A DNA stretch of 64,000 nt from Albidovulum sp. bin36 (GCA_002238565.1 MPMP01000008.1:20211-84210), one strand, 5' to 3'; numbered from the stretch's first letter, positions 8,700 through 18,440 are shown. Notes: generated from the sequence alone by a model not told the origin. Translations and numbers: made by a program.

Positions 8700-9919
8700 T
8701 CTTCAGCGTCTCGGCGCTGCGCCTTTCGAATCGGCGCCACATGCACCCATTCGCCGTTTCGGCTGTTTGACTCGACCGCGGCCTCGATATGAGCCATCGT
8801 GCGCAAGCCGTCCAACGTATTCGGCAGAAGATCCAGAAAATGATGGTAGGGCTTCCCGAGTTTTCTAGCCGCTACGGCGCAGGCGAAATCGGAATAGAGA
8901 TTGCCAAATGCCAAAATGTAGCCTTCGGGGTGCCCCGGCCTGAGACGCGACGCGCGATCGGCCGCGCCCGAAAGCTGGCCGTATCCCTTGGCAATTCGTA
9001 TGGCCGCCTTCCCAATTGGCTTGAACCAGAGAACTTCAGGATCTTCCTGCACCCACGTGAGATTCCCTTTGTCTCCAAAGATTCTGAACCACAGGCCGTG
9101 ATCATTCCCGGCTGCAACATAGCTTCCCCAGACCCGGCCACGGGCGCCGTTTTCAAATCTGAGCATGACGTAGGAGTTATCGAATACTTCCCGTCTTTCA
9201 ACGAATGTATTTAATTCGGCGGATACTTCGCTTGCATCATCGCCGACAACGTAAGTCAGCAAGTGGTGCGCGTGAGAAGAAACTTCTCCCAAGATCGCTC
9301 CCTCCCCCATCGTATCCCGGCGGAATCTCCAATGGCGATCATCGGGATCTTCCGGTTCGAAGCTGACGCCGGGATCGCCTGCGGCCAATTCTCCTTCAGC
9401 GATCCTTATCGTTCCCAATTCTCCGTTCCTAATCATTTCTCGCGCATGTCGGACCATGGGGTAGCCGGTGTAGCAGTGAGTGAGGCAGAACAAGCGGTCA
9501 TTCGCCAGCACCAGCCGATCAAGTTCCTCTGCTTCGGATAAACTGCGCGTCATCGGTTTTTCGCAGATCACGTCGATGCCGCATTCCAGGAACGACTTGG
9601 CAATAGGAAAATGCAGATTCGGAGGCGCCGCTATGGTCACTACGTCGATTCCGTCATCTCGTTCCGATTCGACGCGAGCCATATCATTGAAGTCCGAATA
9701 CACGCGGTCGGAGGCAACGAACTCGGCGTCTGCGGTGGCTCGGGAAACGGCATGATCCACAGAAAATACTCCTGCGGTCAGTTCGTAGAACCCATCCACT
9801 CGCGAGGCGGCCAAATGAGTGCCGCCGATTACCGAGTCGCGGCCGCCTCCTACAAACCCCAGACGCAGCTTGCGGCCGAACTCAATTCGAATCCGGTCAC
9901 TGGAAATTTTTTGAGTCAT
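8696..9919 (-). CDS. Gfo/Idh/MocA family oxidoreductase
   Basis: A 407-residue NAD(P)-dependent oxidoreductase, longer than the neighbouring iolG-like protein. It has a Rossmann start (LGFVGGGRDSVIG), the lysine motif ICEKPMTRS and a histidine segment EVSSHAHHLL in the substrate domain. Proteins of this size class act on inositols, glucosides or 1,5-anhydro sugars. It is first in a minus-strand pair with the shorter dehydrogenase and follows the binding-protein gene through a hairpin spacer. Two dehydrogenases with one diketone hydrolase suggest sequential oxidation or an inosose/cyclitol epimer route; the substrate is unknown. Confidence 0.82.
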   Translation of the reverse strand: MTQKISSDRIRIEFGRKLRLGFVGGGRDSVIGGTHLAASRVDGFYELTAGVFSVDHAVSRATADAEFVASDRVYSDFNDMARVESERDDGIDVVTIAAPPNLHFPIAKSFLECGIDVICEKPMTRSLSEAEELDRLVLANDRLFCLTHCYTGYPMVRHAREMIRNGELGTIRIAEGELAAGDPGVSFEPEDPDDRHWRFRRDTMGEGAILGEVSSHAHHLLTYVVGDDASEVSAELNTFVERREVFDNSYVMLRFENGARGRVWGSYVAAGNDHGLWFRIFGDKGNLTWVQEDPEVLWFKPIGKAAIRIAKGYGQLSGAADRASRLRPGHPEGYILAFGNLYSDFACAVAARKLGKPYHHFLDLLPNTLDGLRTMAHIEAAVESNSRNGEWVHVAPIRKAQRRDAEE

Positions 9920-10004
9920 AGGTGCACCGTTTGGATGAGTGCGAAATCCTGTTCATCCATTCGAACGCACTGCTGCTGACGGGCAGTGCCGCTGCGGACG
10001 GGTT

Positions 10005-10030
10005 GCTGCGGGGCACCTAAGCCCCGCAGC
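10005..10030 (-). terminator. intercistronic stem-loop after the binding-protein gene
   Basis: GCTGCGGGGC and GCCCCGCAGC form a perfect 10-bp stem with loop ACCTAA. It lies 8 bases past the stop of the minus-strand binding-protein gene and before the dehydrogenase pair. There is no clear T-run on the minus strand, so it may act as a partial terminator or as an mRNA 3' stabiliser that allows high binding-protein expression, a common arrangement in ABC operons. Confidence 0.6.
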
Positions 10031-10038
10031 TACATTTG

Positions 10039-11070
10039 CTAAAAATCGAAATCGTCTACGTTTTCGGCCGTGAAGATAAATGGGTCACCTAGCAGGATGG
10101 TGTCCTCGCCGATGAACTGTAAATCCCCGAGTCTGCCGGCCGGCATGGACGCGTCTCCTCGTTTCACGGTGCCGTCGTGCAGCGCCTGTGCAATGTAGAT
10201 TGCTCCGTAGCCTATGTCGATCGGGCTCCAAAGCGCAGCTTCCGTCAGCGAACCGTCCTTGAGGTACGGGCGGATAAGGCTGGGAACGCCAAGACCCGTA
10301 ACCGCGACCTTGCCTTCCAGTCCAAGCTGCTTGACAGCTTCAATTACTCCGGGCGTGGCGATACCGGTTACGGTGAAAACGCCAGTCGTGTCGGGATTGC
10401 CTTGAAGGTAGTTGAGAGTGACGTTCTTGCTCTTCTCGAGGTCTTCATCGCCGGGCAGGGTCGCCATGAAATTCATGCCGGGATAATTCGCGGCGGCATA
10501 TTCCTTGAGTTCCTTTATCCAGCGGTTCTGGTTCGGCGCAGTCAGGACGGCCGTTACAATCAGGAAGTCTCCCTCGGTGGTTCCGGCGGAGCGAACCATC
10601 ATTTCGACGAAGGTTCGTCCCATTCCTTCGAAAGTGGCCTGGTTCAGGAACAAGGACCGCGCGTCGGGATTGACATCAGCATCCCAGGTCATCGTTACGA
10701 TCCCGGCATCCTGAGCTCTCTTCATTGCAGGCGCCAGCGCATCCGGGTCGTTTGCAGAAACCGCGATAACGTCGAACCGTCTTCGAACGAACCGATCAAT
10801 AATGTTCGCCTGTTCGGTGACATCCGCGCCGACCGGACCGTTGAACTCAACTGTAACTCCCAGTTCCGCCGCAGCTTCCTGCGCGCCTTGATTGGCGGCA
10901 ACAAAGTACGGATCGCTGGTAAATTTCGGTATCAGCCCTATAGTGATCCCCTGTGCCGAAACTGCAGACGCGCAGGCGATCGCGAGCCCCAATGCTGAAG
11001 CAGCGAGAAGAGCTTGTCTAATCTTCGATCCAATCAAGCCGAAGAGTTTTAATAACCCAATAAATTGCAT
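10039..11070 (-). CDS. periplasmic sugar-binding protein (RbsB/RhaS-like)
   Basis: The 343-residue protein has an N-terminal signal segment (hydrophobic LLAASALGLAIACASAVSA) followed by the mature start ITIGLIPKFTSDPYF, typical of type I periplasmic binding proteins of the CUT2 class. DVIAVSANDPDALAP and MTWDADVNPDAR are family landmarks, resembling rhamnose or autoinducer-2 binders. A strong AAGGAGG lies four bases before the ATG. It is transcribed opposite to the ATPase-permease genes but is the only binding protein for them nearby. A cyclitol or related polyol ligand is inferred from the neighbouring enzymes. Confidence 0.88.
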   Translation of the reverse strand: MQFIGLLKLFGLIGSKIRQALLAASALGLAIACASAVSAQGITIGLIPKFTSDPYFVAANQGAQEAAAELGVTVEFNGPVGADVTEQANIIDRFVRRRFDVIAVSANDPDALAPAMKRAQDAGIVTMTWDADVNPDARSLFLNQATFEGMGRTFVEMMVRSAGTTEGDFLIVTAVLTAPNQNRWIKELKEYAAANYPGMNFMATLPGDEDLEKSKNVTLNYLQGNPDTTGVFTVTGIATPGVIEAVKQLGLEGKVAVTGLGVPSLIRPYLKDGSLTEAALWSPIDIGYGAIYIAQALHDGTVKRGDASMPAGRLGDLQFIGEDTILLGDPFIFTAENVDDFDF

Positions 11071-11423
11071 GATTCCTCCTTTGGATAACTTTCATTAGTC
11101 TGTGCAATGAATCTAAAGTTCGCACGACATCCGAGCGCGCAAACTAACTTGAATTGTCATTTTAGGCAACCGAGGCTGAAACATTCGTATTATCCAAATT
11201 TTGGCGGACAATATCCGGCATTGATGCGCGCCTTTCGAAATTCAGGTCGGACATGCTCTCGCCTATGGCTGCAACCGGCAATGGACTCCAAGGCCAATAT
11301 TGGGGCCGACTGGAATCTGCGCGATCAGGGAGGCAAAGGAATTTTCAGTGCGCCGCGGTCCGCGGCAATCCGCAAATCGGTCGGCAAGGCGGCGAGCGCA
11401 ACCGTACTTCGGACCGCGATTCC

Positions 11424-11507
11424 AAATTCAGGTGTCCTGACTTCGGGTTTTTCGCCTGCCAACTGCCATGAACCCTTTTTTCCCGGTTCGGTCCCGCTCC
11501 CGGGCAG
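11424..11507. repeat. 84-bp dispersed repeat, copy B
   Basis: This is the second copy of the repeat at 242-325, in the same orientation, with 7 differences and no gaps. In this copy the unit lies within or at the edge of the decayed transposase reading frame that runs leftward from 11775. The sharp end at CCCGGGCAG is shared; flanks differ. Confidence 0.75.
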
Positions 11508-11775
11508 CCGCGGCCCCGATCGCCCTGAGCTTGTTCGCCGCCCGCTACAGGGTCGACCGGCCGATGCCGAACGCGGCCTGAAGAGCCCCGCGCCGAACGC
11601 CGCTCTCGGCGAACTTGGCGACCCGCAAAAGCATCGCGCCGCGGTCGCTCTCGTCGTGAAAGTCGGGGCTCGAGGTTGGAGAATTACACGGTCCGGCCGT
11701 CCGCGAAGGCGAAGGAGAAGGAGGAATTGACGATGCGGACGGTATCCGGAGGGTGAATGGGGAGAATGTTCATGG
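11424..11775 (-). pseudogene. transposase N-terminal remnant (HTH type)
   Basis: Reading leftward from an ATG at about 11775, the frame begins MNILPIHPPDTVRIVNSSFS and contains FAFADGR, then stops at TAA. In a shifted frame it continues as FHDESDRGAMLLRVAKFAE and ALQAAFGIGRSTL followed by TAG, then ANKLRAIG. These are the N-terminal and helix-turn-helix parts of a large DDE transposase family. At least one frameshift and two stops make it non-functional, and the catalytic domain is absent. The rest of 11108-12345 contains no gene that I can support. Confidence 0.6.
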
Positions 11776-12345
11776 GCTTCGCCGCGCTAATTGCAGGTTC
11801 ATATTATATTGCCGTATTCCGATGCTCCCGCCACGCCTCAAATCCGCAATTCGCCCTTCTATTGCTAGAAAAATCCGCTTTCGGACAACTAGAAATCAAT
11901 CCGCGAGGTCAGGATGTCTGAAAATGTTCATCTCGCTGCGACAGGCCCTCGGAAATTTCGACGGCGGTAGAACGATTGTTCCGCTCCGGGCATTTCGAGA
12001 TTCGCGGTCGGCCGGGTTTTCTTCGAATTTTTCCGGAGGAGGGGCGCCGATGGTTTCGGCGAATAGAATTTCGATGCGCAGTTCGAATCGATCGAGCGGA
12101 ACTAGATTGCGCGCCGCGGATTCGGCGCCGGCTAACGCTGCTCCCGGGCGCGCGCATCGGGCTTTGCTCGCCGCGGTCCGACCCGGAATAAAGTCGCGCG
12201 GCTTTTTTGCGCGGCGGCGATTCGCTGGCAATATGGACCGAGAACCGGCCGGTCTCATTCGCCTATCTTTGGTTTTGCTGGCCAATACCATTCAGTTTGG
12301 ATAAAGCATAGGCTAGCCGCCAAGGGGTGCCGCAAGGATTGATCG

Positions 12346-15300
12346 ATGGAGCTTTTTTCTAGCAAGAATCGGGCCTTCCACCTTGGCCCGTATCCACTGG
12401 AAAAGCTTGCCCGCGCCAGCTCGGATTTGGACTTGTCGGGAATTCCGGATACTCCGCTGCCCAACTACGCGCCCGACCATCCCGATTCGCTTGCGCATGC
12501 AATGGGACGCTACGCCGCGATGATGGATACCGTGCGCGACGGTGCCGTCGCGCACGGAAAGGCCGATATTCCCGACGACCCGTCGGAGAGATCAAGGCAC
12601 CTAAAGGCCGCGGGGTATTACTTCGATTGCTCAATGGCGGGAGTTTCGCGCCTAGCGCCGAGCCATTTCTTGAACGAGCCGCGGCGAAACCCGGATATCG
12701 AGGGAATCAGAAGGGAATTGGAGGCCGGGCAGCCGACTAGCTACGCCGCTGGCGTGGATGCCATTTACGCCGATATTCTCGCGGCCTCGCGAAATACTCC
12801 GAACCCGGTCCCTCACCACGGCCATGCTCTGGTTTTTCTTGTCGAATTCGCGCGCGAACCCGCCGAAGGCGAACCGGGCACCGAGTGGTTCCGCGGCACT
12901 CAGCTCGAGAGGGCGTCGCTGCTGGCCTCCAACACGGCGGTTGTCATCGCCAACTACATCAGGATGCTGGGATACGAAGCGCGAGCTCACTCGATGTCGA
13001 CTTCGGATGTCGACTTGTACAAGCTAAGCGTGTCGGCGGGCTTGTGCGGCATGGTGCGCGGACGGCTTTGCAACGCATTTGCGCGTCAGGGCTTCGGGCT
13101 CGCCGCCGTAACGACAGACCTCGAATTGGAGCCGGACAGGCCGCTGGCGAGGAATGCGGGGCGCGATGGCTTACGCAGCCACGGTCCGGATTGGTGGCTT
13201 GGCCGCGGACTTGGCAAGCGGGCCGCTACCGAGATACCGTTCGCCAAGCGCGAATTCAGGCTGGGTCCGCACCCGTTCGAAAACCAGAGGCGCGTCGATA
13301 GCCCGACGACCTTTATCGACGAAGAGAGAGTGCCGAGGTTTCCCAAGCGCGCGGATTTTTTCGCAAGAGCTCTATTCGGCGACATGGGCCCCGCGGTTCA
13401 GGATGCCGCGAAGGGCGGGCACTACGTCATGAAAAGTCCGATTGGAGCCTGCGCAAGGCGCGCCCTCGGCGCTCTCCTCCTGCTTCAATTCGGCGACGCC
13501 CGGAATCCGCCAGCCGAAGATTCCGCCGACCCGGCGCGCAACGCCGACAACATCAAGGGTGCTTCCTATTATTTGACCACCGACGCCGTTGGTCTCTCCC
13601 GAGCGCCCGAATGGGCCTACTATTCCCATGATTCGGGCGGAAATCCGCTGTCTCCCTACCACGAAAATGCGATTTCGATGCTGTTCGACCAGGGATTCGA
13701 CACAATGGAAGGCGCTTCCGGCGACGATTGGATATCGGTCGCCCAGTCGATGCGAGCCTATTTGAGGTTTTCGCTCGTCGGAGGCGTAGTGGCCGAGCAG
13801 ATTCGCCGGAAGGGATTCTCGGCGCGCGTGCATTCGGTTCTCGACAGCGAAGTGCTTCAGCCGCCGCTATTGCTTCTGTCCGGGCTCGGGGAGGTTAGCA
13901 GAATAGGCGAAGTTATCCTCAATCCCTATCTAGGCCCGAGGCTCAAGGCCGGTACGGTAACGACATCGATGCCCATGAGCCACGACAAGCCAATCGATTT
14001 CGGCCTCCAGAAATTTTGCGAATCCTGCAACAAATGCGCGCGGGAATGTCCGTCGGGAGCGATCACCGCAGGTCCCAAGCTGATGTACAACGGCTATGAG
14101 ATCTGGAAATCGGACGCCGAGAAATGCACCCGGTACCGGCTAACGAACTCGGCGGGCGGCATGTGCGGCCGCTGCATGAAAACCTGCCCGTGGAACCTTG
14201 AAGGCCTGTTTGCCGAAGCGCCGTTCCGATGGCTGGCGAGCAACGTGCCGCGAACTGCCAAAACGCTCGCGAAACTCGACGACCGGCTGGGAAGGGGATC
14301 AATAAATCCCATAAAGAAATGGTGGTGGGATATCGAGCTCGACCGGCAAAAAGGGGCCTATGTCAAGGCGAAGTCTACGAACGAGCGCGGACTGCAAACA
14401 AGCCTGGACCTTAAATACGAAGACCAAACGCTGGCGGTTTACCCTGCCGACACGATGCCGCCCCCGTACCCGCTCGCGCATCCTCTGGATCGTGAAGAAG
14501 GGATAGAGCGATACAAAAGGCTGCTGGCGCCCGAAGAGTATCTGGACCGTCTCCGCCGCGGCGAATCCGAGGATTTGGCTCCCGCTCCGAAACCGCTGCG
14601 CGGACCGCCGCCGGTCGTTCCGGTGGTCGTCGCCAAGCGCGAGGATCAAGCGAACGGAATCGCGCGTTTCGAGCTTTCGGGAAAGCACGGCGAGTCTCTG
14701 CCTCGCTTCGAGGCGGGCGCCCATGTCGATGTGGTCGTCGCGCCCGAGTACCAGCGACAGTTTTCGCTGGCGGGCGACCCGGAGGATCGATCCAAATACG
14801 TGCTCGGCGTGCAGCAGGAATCTTTGGGCAGGGGCGGTTCCGAATTGATGTTCAGGATTTTCCGGGAAGGTCGAAAAACATTCGTGTCCAGGCCGAGAAA
14901 CCAATTCCCGCTCGACGAAAGCGCCAGTTTTTCACTTCTAATGGCCGGCGGCATAGGCGTAACTCCGCTGATCTCCATGGCCTACAGGCTTCACAGAATC
15001 CGCAGGCCCTTCGAACTTCACTACAGCGCGCGTTCCGCGGATTCGTGCGGCTTCGTCGATGAATTGCGAAACTCGCCGTGGTCGGACCGTGTCGCGTTCC
15101 ATTTCTCGTCCCAGGGCGGACGGCCCCGGCTTGCGGATATCGTCCCGAGCTATCAGCCTGGATTCAAGATTTACGCTTGCGGGGGCAGCGGCTACATGGA
15201 CGCGGTCTTCGATGCCGCGGAGGCGGCTGGCTGGCCGGAGGACGCTTGCCTAAGGGAGTATTTCTCGGTTCCCGAACTTCCCGAAAAGGAGCGATGGCCT

Positions 15301-15561
15301 TTCAAGCTTCGTCTGGCTTCAACCGGAATGGAAGTCGAAGTGCCCGCCGAGCATTCCGCCGTGGAAGCGCTGGCGGAGCGCGGGATATTTGTGGAAACGA
15401 AATGTTCCGACGGAATTTGCGGCGTCTGCGCGACACCGCTAATAGACGGCGAGGTCGATCATCGGGACTACGTTCTATCCAAAAAGGAGCGCAAGGAAAA
15501 AGTAATACTTTGCTGTTCGCGCGCTGCGGAGGAGAACGGCGAGCTAGTCGTCGGTCTATAG
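12346..15561 (+). CDS. self-sufficient reductive dehalogenase (RdhA-reductase fusion)
   Basis: The 1071-residue protein joins a cobalamin-dependent reductive dehalogenase to a phthalate-dioxygenase-reductase-like module, as in BhbA, the brominated hydroxybenzoate enzyme. Two [4Fe-4S] sites are visible: C558, C561, C564, C568 and C594, C607, C610, C614. RQFS near residue 804 (flavin) and GGIGVTP near 868 (pyridine nucleotide) mark the reductase. C1020, C1025, C1028 and C1056/1057 bind a plant-type [2Fe-2S]. There is no Tat signal, so it is cytoplasmic and non-respiratory. The dehalogenase part is visibly duplicated: FHLGP at 11-15 and FRLGP at 304-308, and GYYFDCSMAGVSR near 90 against SYYLTTDAVGLSR near 407. 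AAGGA precedes the ATG. No rdhB anchor gene is present, as expected. A halogenated aromatic substrate is inferred. Confidence 0.9.
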   Translation: MELFSSKNRAFHLGPYPLEKLARASSDLDLSGIPDTPLPNYAPDHPDSLAHAMGRYAAMMDTVRDGAVAHGKADIPDDPSERSRHLKAAGYYFDCSMAGVSRLAPSHFLNEPRRNPDIEGIRRELEAGQPTSYAAGVDAIYADILAASRNTPNPVPHHGHALVFLVEFAREPAEGEPGTEWFRGTQLERASLLASNTAVVIANYIRMLGYEARAHSMSTSDVDLYKLSVSAGLCGMVRGRLCNAFARQGFGLAAVTTDLELEPDRPLARNAGRDGLRSHGPDWWLGRGLGKRAATEIPFAKREFRLGPHPFENQRRVDSPTTFIDEERVPRFPKRADFFARALFGDMGPAVQDAAKGGHYVMKSPIGACARRALGALLLLQFGDARNPPAEDSADPARNADNIKGASYYLTTDAVGLSRAPEWAYYSHDSGGNPLSPYHENAISMLFDQGFDTMEGASGDDWISVAQSMRAYLRFSLVGGVVAEQIRRKGFSARVHSVLDSEVLQPPLLLLSGLGEVSRIGEVILNPYLGPRLKAGTVTTSMPMSHDKPIDFGLQKFCESCNKCARECPSGAITAGPKLMYNGYEIWKSDAEKCTRYRLTNSAGGMCGRCMKTCPWNLEGLFAEAPFRWLASNVPRTAKTLAKLDDRLGRGSINPIKKWWWDIELDRQKGAYVKAKSTNERGLQTSLDLKYEDQTLAVYPADTMPPPYPLAHPLDREEGIERYKRLLAPEEYLDRLRRGESEDLAPAPKPLRGPPPVVPVVVAKREDQANGIARFELSGKHGESLPRFEAGAHVDVVVAPEYQRQFSLAGDPEDRSKYVLGVQQESLGRGGSELMFRIFREGRKTFVSRPRNQFPLDESASFSLLMAGGIGVTPLISMAYRLHRIRRPFELHYSARSADSCGFVDELRNSPWSDRVAFHFSSQGGRPRLADIVPSYQPGFKIYACGGSGYMDAVFDAAEAAGWPEDACLREYFSVPELPEKERWPFKLRLASTGMEVEVPAEHSAVEALAERGIFVETKCSDGICGVCATPLIDGEVDHRDYVLSKKERKEKVILCCSRAAEENGELVVGL

Positions 15562-15833
15562 GCGGATTCGAAAAAAGAATTGCGCAAATCCGGAATTTCG
15601 AGCCGAATCCATTCAAGCCGCGTGCAATGCATCGTCCCGGAGAGCCTGGAGCCGCGACGCTTAGGAACGGCTCTCGAATTCGCGAGTGGATCTATGGCTG
15701 CCATTGCTTGGTTCGGAGCGCGCGACGATTTCGCTATGCGGGCGATTCGCCTGATTGCCAGTGTTCCGAATTCTCTTTACCCCACCGGCCTGGAACAATA
15801 GTAAGAGGATTCATTGAAAACTCGAGAAATCCA

Positions 15834-16814
15834 ATGCCCGACAAATCGCTAGAGAGAGTAGCTGTAACCGGTAAGATTGTGGATGCCAGGTGGCTTGAAA
15901 GAAAATTCTCGAACAAGTTCGAAGTTTTCGAAATGAACCATTCCGAAGCTGCCAGCTGTCCGGAATCGGTGGCATCACTGCGCGCATTGATCGGAAACGG
16001 CGCGTCTGCAGCGGAGATCGACAATTACCCAAGTCTCGAGATCATTGCTCAATTCGGCGTCGGCTACGAAAATGTAGATGTCGCATACGCGGCGGAGCGA
16101 GGAATCGTTGTAACGAACACGCCGGGAGTATTGTCCGACGAAACGGCCGATACGGCAATGGCGCTGCTCCTGAACGCGGTGCGGGAGTATCCTCGCGCCG
16201 AGGCCTACATGCGCGCGGGCAAATGGCGGAATGAAGGGGATTATCCGCTTACGCCCGGTACGCTTAGGGGAAGAAAGGCCGGAATTTTCGGCTTGGGACG
16301 AATCGGCAAGGCCGTTGCGACTAGGTTAACCGCATTCGGGATTCCCGTAAGCTACTGCGGGCGCTCCAGGCAGGCCGATGTAAATTATCCGCATTTCGAG
16401 CGCCTGGTTGATCTAGCCCATTCGGTCGACACTTTGATAGCGGCGGCTCCCGGGGGCGACGCTACTCGACATGCCGTCAATGCCGAAGTCTTGACGGCCC
16501 TCGGTCCGAATGGAGTGTTCGTCAACATTGGCCGGGGAACAGTCCTGGATGAGTCCGCATTGATTGCGGCTCTTTCTACCGGCGCGATAATGGCGGCGGG
16601 CCTCGATGTTTACGATCGCGAGCCGGATATAAATCCGAAGCTTTTTTCATTGACCAACGCGTGCCTGCTGCCGCATGTCGGGTCCGCGTCGGTCGCGACC
16701 CGTCGAGCCATGGCGGACTTGGCCGCTTCGAATGTCGTGTCCTGGATCGAAGAGGGCAAAGCCCTGACGCCGGTCGCAGAAACTGCTCATCTTGCTGTGA
16801 GGAGCGGCAGCTGA
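15834..16814 (+). CDS. D-isomer 2-hydroxyacid dehydrogenase
   Basis: A 326-residue NAD(P)-dependent enzyme of the hydroxypyruvate/phosphoglycerate reductase family. The NAD motif GLGRIGKAV lies near residue 155. Catalytic residues are present: Arg in NIGRGTVLD, Glu in YDREPD and His in LLPHVGS. The ATG at 15834 gives a standard N-terminus; the frame is open far upstream but only as a shadow of the dehalogenase gene. A Rid-family gene follows after 23 bases. It probably reduces a 2-keto acid such as glyoxylate or hydroxypyruvate. Any link to the upstream dehalogenase is only positional. Confidence 0.88.
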   Translation: MPDKSLERVAVTGKIVDARWLERKFSNKFEVFEMNHSEAASCPESVASLRALIGNGASAAEIDNYPSLEIIAQFGVGYENVDVAYAAERGIVVTNTPGVLSDETADTAMALLLNAVREYPRAEAYMRAGKWRNEGDYPLTPGTLRGRKAGIFGLGRIGKAVATRLTAFGIPVSYCGRSRQADVNYPHFERLVDLAHSVDTLIAAAPGGDATRHAVNAEVLTALGPNGVFVNIGRGTVLDESALIAALSTGAIMAAGLDVYDREPDINPKLFSLTNACLLPHVGSASVATRRAMADLAASNVVSWIEEGKALTPVAETAHLAVRSGS

Positions 16815-16837
16815 CACGGTCTTGCGCGAGGGAAAGC

Positions 16838-17230
16838 ATGGCGAAGCGGCACATCCACCCATATGAAACTCGCTACCATGCGAAGGCGACTTATTCAAAA
16901 GCAATTCGCGCAAGCGGCGATTTCGTGTTTATGCAGGGTCAGGTCGGCGTGGATGATGACGGCAGGCTTGTGGGAAAGGGAGACCCTGGGCTGCAGGCGG
17001 ACCAGGCGTGCAGGAATATCGAGCGCTGGATGAAAGAGGCCGGCGGCGAACTGTCCGACGTATGCAAATTGACCGTCTACGTAACCGACATCTCGTATCG
17101 CCCCGCCGTGTACGAATCGATCAATCGGTGGTTTGACGAGGTTATGCACTGCAGCACGGGAGTCGTCGTGAGCGGCTTGGCCGATCCGGATTTTCTTGTT
17201 GAAATAGACGCGATCGCAGTTATCGATTGA
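16838..17230 (+). CDS. Rid family (YjgF/YER057c/UK114) protein
   Basis: The 130-residue protein has the Rid fold signature, with FVFMQGQVGVD early, CKLTVYVTDI in the middle and DFLVEIDAIAVID at the end. True RidA imine deaminases carry a conserved arginine shortly before the final strand (ARxxVEVARLP type); here the region reads STGVVVSGLADPDF, so that arginine is missing. It therefore belongs to another Rid subfamily and may not hydrolyse enamines. It is probably co-transcribed with the hydroxyacid dehydrogenase 23 bases upstream. Confidence 0.85.
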   Translation: MAKRHIHPYETRYHAKATYSKAIRASGDFVFMQGQVGVDDDGRLVGKGDPGLQADQACRNIERWMKEAGGELSDVCKLTVYVTDISYRPAVYESINRWFDEVMHCSTGVVVSGLADPDFLVEIDAIAVID

Positions 17231-17950
17231 AAGTGCGTTCAAGGCGTGTCTGCTGGCGCTTTTTCCTATTGAACGCGCGACCGGCATCCTCGTCCAATGA
17301 TCCCATCTTTCGCCAAGTTCGGAGAGTCCGAATCAACTAGGCTGGAAAAAGCGGCTGGATTCCGCGTTCTGGAAATGGAGAGCGGAAGATCTGGCGTTGA
17401 TTTCTGCCCGGCGCATTGCTCAGGCGGCTGATGTCGATGACTGCGCAGAAGTGCCGGGAATGGCCAAAATCCAGCCTGTTCAAGTAACCGCCACGAATTT
17501 TGATCCGCGCCCTCAGTTATACAAGCCGCCGGCAAAGTGCTTTATCTGAAAGCCTTGATCCGAGGAAACCGGGAAAAGTCGGCATCGGGCCAACTGCCCA
17601 AAAATTGTTTCGAAGTGCAATTCAATGCGAAATGATTCTGCTATCTCGCCGGGCGTACGAATTCGTGCAATGGAAACGAAGCAGCGCCAGCTGGCTTGCT
17701 CCGCGACCTGAACTGGATTTCGACTATTGCATGCCGTCCGACGCAATACCGGGAATCCGGCGATTGAAAGCTACGGAGCTGACAAAGCTACCGAAGTTGA
17801 AGTTCTGTTTCCAATATTCGCAATGATTCTTTCAATTTGCCTTCTACCTCGCGGGAAAACCCAAAATTATTCCTGATTACAATTCCGCGTATGCCGAATT
17901 TTGGCCGCGCCGCTCGCGGATTCGCCGCCTGAATTCCTGGATAGCCTAGT
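17231..17950. other. gene-poor stretch
   Basis: No reading frame here has a recognisable domain, and the short frames on both strands lack ribosome binding sites. It separates the Rid gene from the IS1595 remnant. It is probably decayed sequence. Confidence 0.5.
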
Positions 17951-18440
17951 ACGGAATGCTTTTTCGAGACCGGAACCGCTGAAACGGCGCCCGGGAGTGC
18001 GCCCTCGATCGCGTTCGGGTGGATTCGCGTTCTTCAGGAGTGAATTAACGGGCCGGTGCCGCCGAGGCGCATCGGATTTAGCGGCTGTAGCGCGCCGCTT
18101 GCCCTTCATGGAGTGGCAGGTGCTCCGAAGCGCCGCATCGGCATTGCCGATGACGGTGTTCGGCCAGACGAATTCCTTGACGCGAACGGAAGCCTTCCCG
18201 CCGCCGGTAACGACCGGGACGCGCAGGCAGCCGGCGGTGGCGACCGCGCCGAAGCATGGCGGACCGTCGCTGTAGACCCTGCTTAACGGGGCGACGCTCC
18301 GGCGGCACCGGTTCTCGATCGCCTTCAGGCGGAAGCCGGCCACAACCTGGAGCTTGATCCTGTGCGGAAGCCAATCCTCTGTCGTCTCCAGGGCCGCCGC
18401 GAACGGCGACTTCCCTTTCACCCCGCGCCTCCTGATTTTT
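17950..18440 (-). pseudogene. IS1595-family transposase remnant
   Basis: On the minus strand, one frame retains the middle of an ISXO2/IS1595 transposase: AAALETTEDWLPHRIKLQ, VAGFRLKAIE, VYSDGPPCFGAVATAGC, VTGGGKASV and WPNTVIGNADAALRSTCHSM. These match the conserved DDE core, which includes SDG and the NT-LGN segment. The N-terminal zinc-ribbon part and the usual YRFNRR tail are missing or frame-shifted. Several substitutions (SDGPPCF, LRST) suggest long decay. No inverted repeats were found by eye. Confidence 0.8.

Noticed and set aside
11896..12291. 131-codon minus-strand frame in the gap before the dehalogenase
   Set aside because: Arginine-rich, no domain, no ribosome site; typical of chance frames in GC-rich DNA.
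17500..17826. 108-codon plus-strand frame after the Rid gene
   Set aside because: No conserved motif, no ribosome site and no sensible neighbour.
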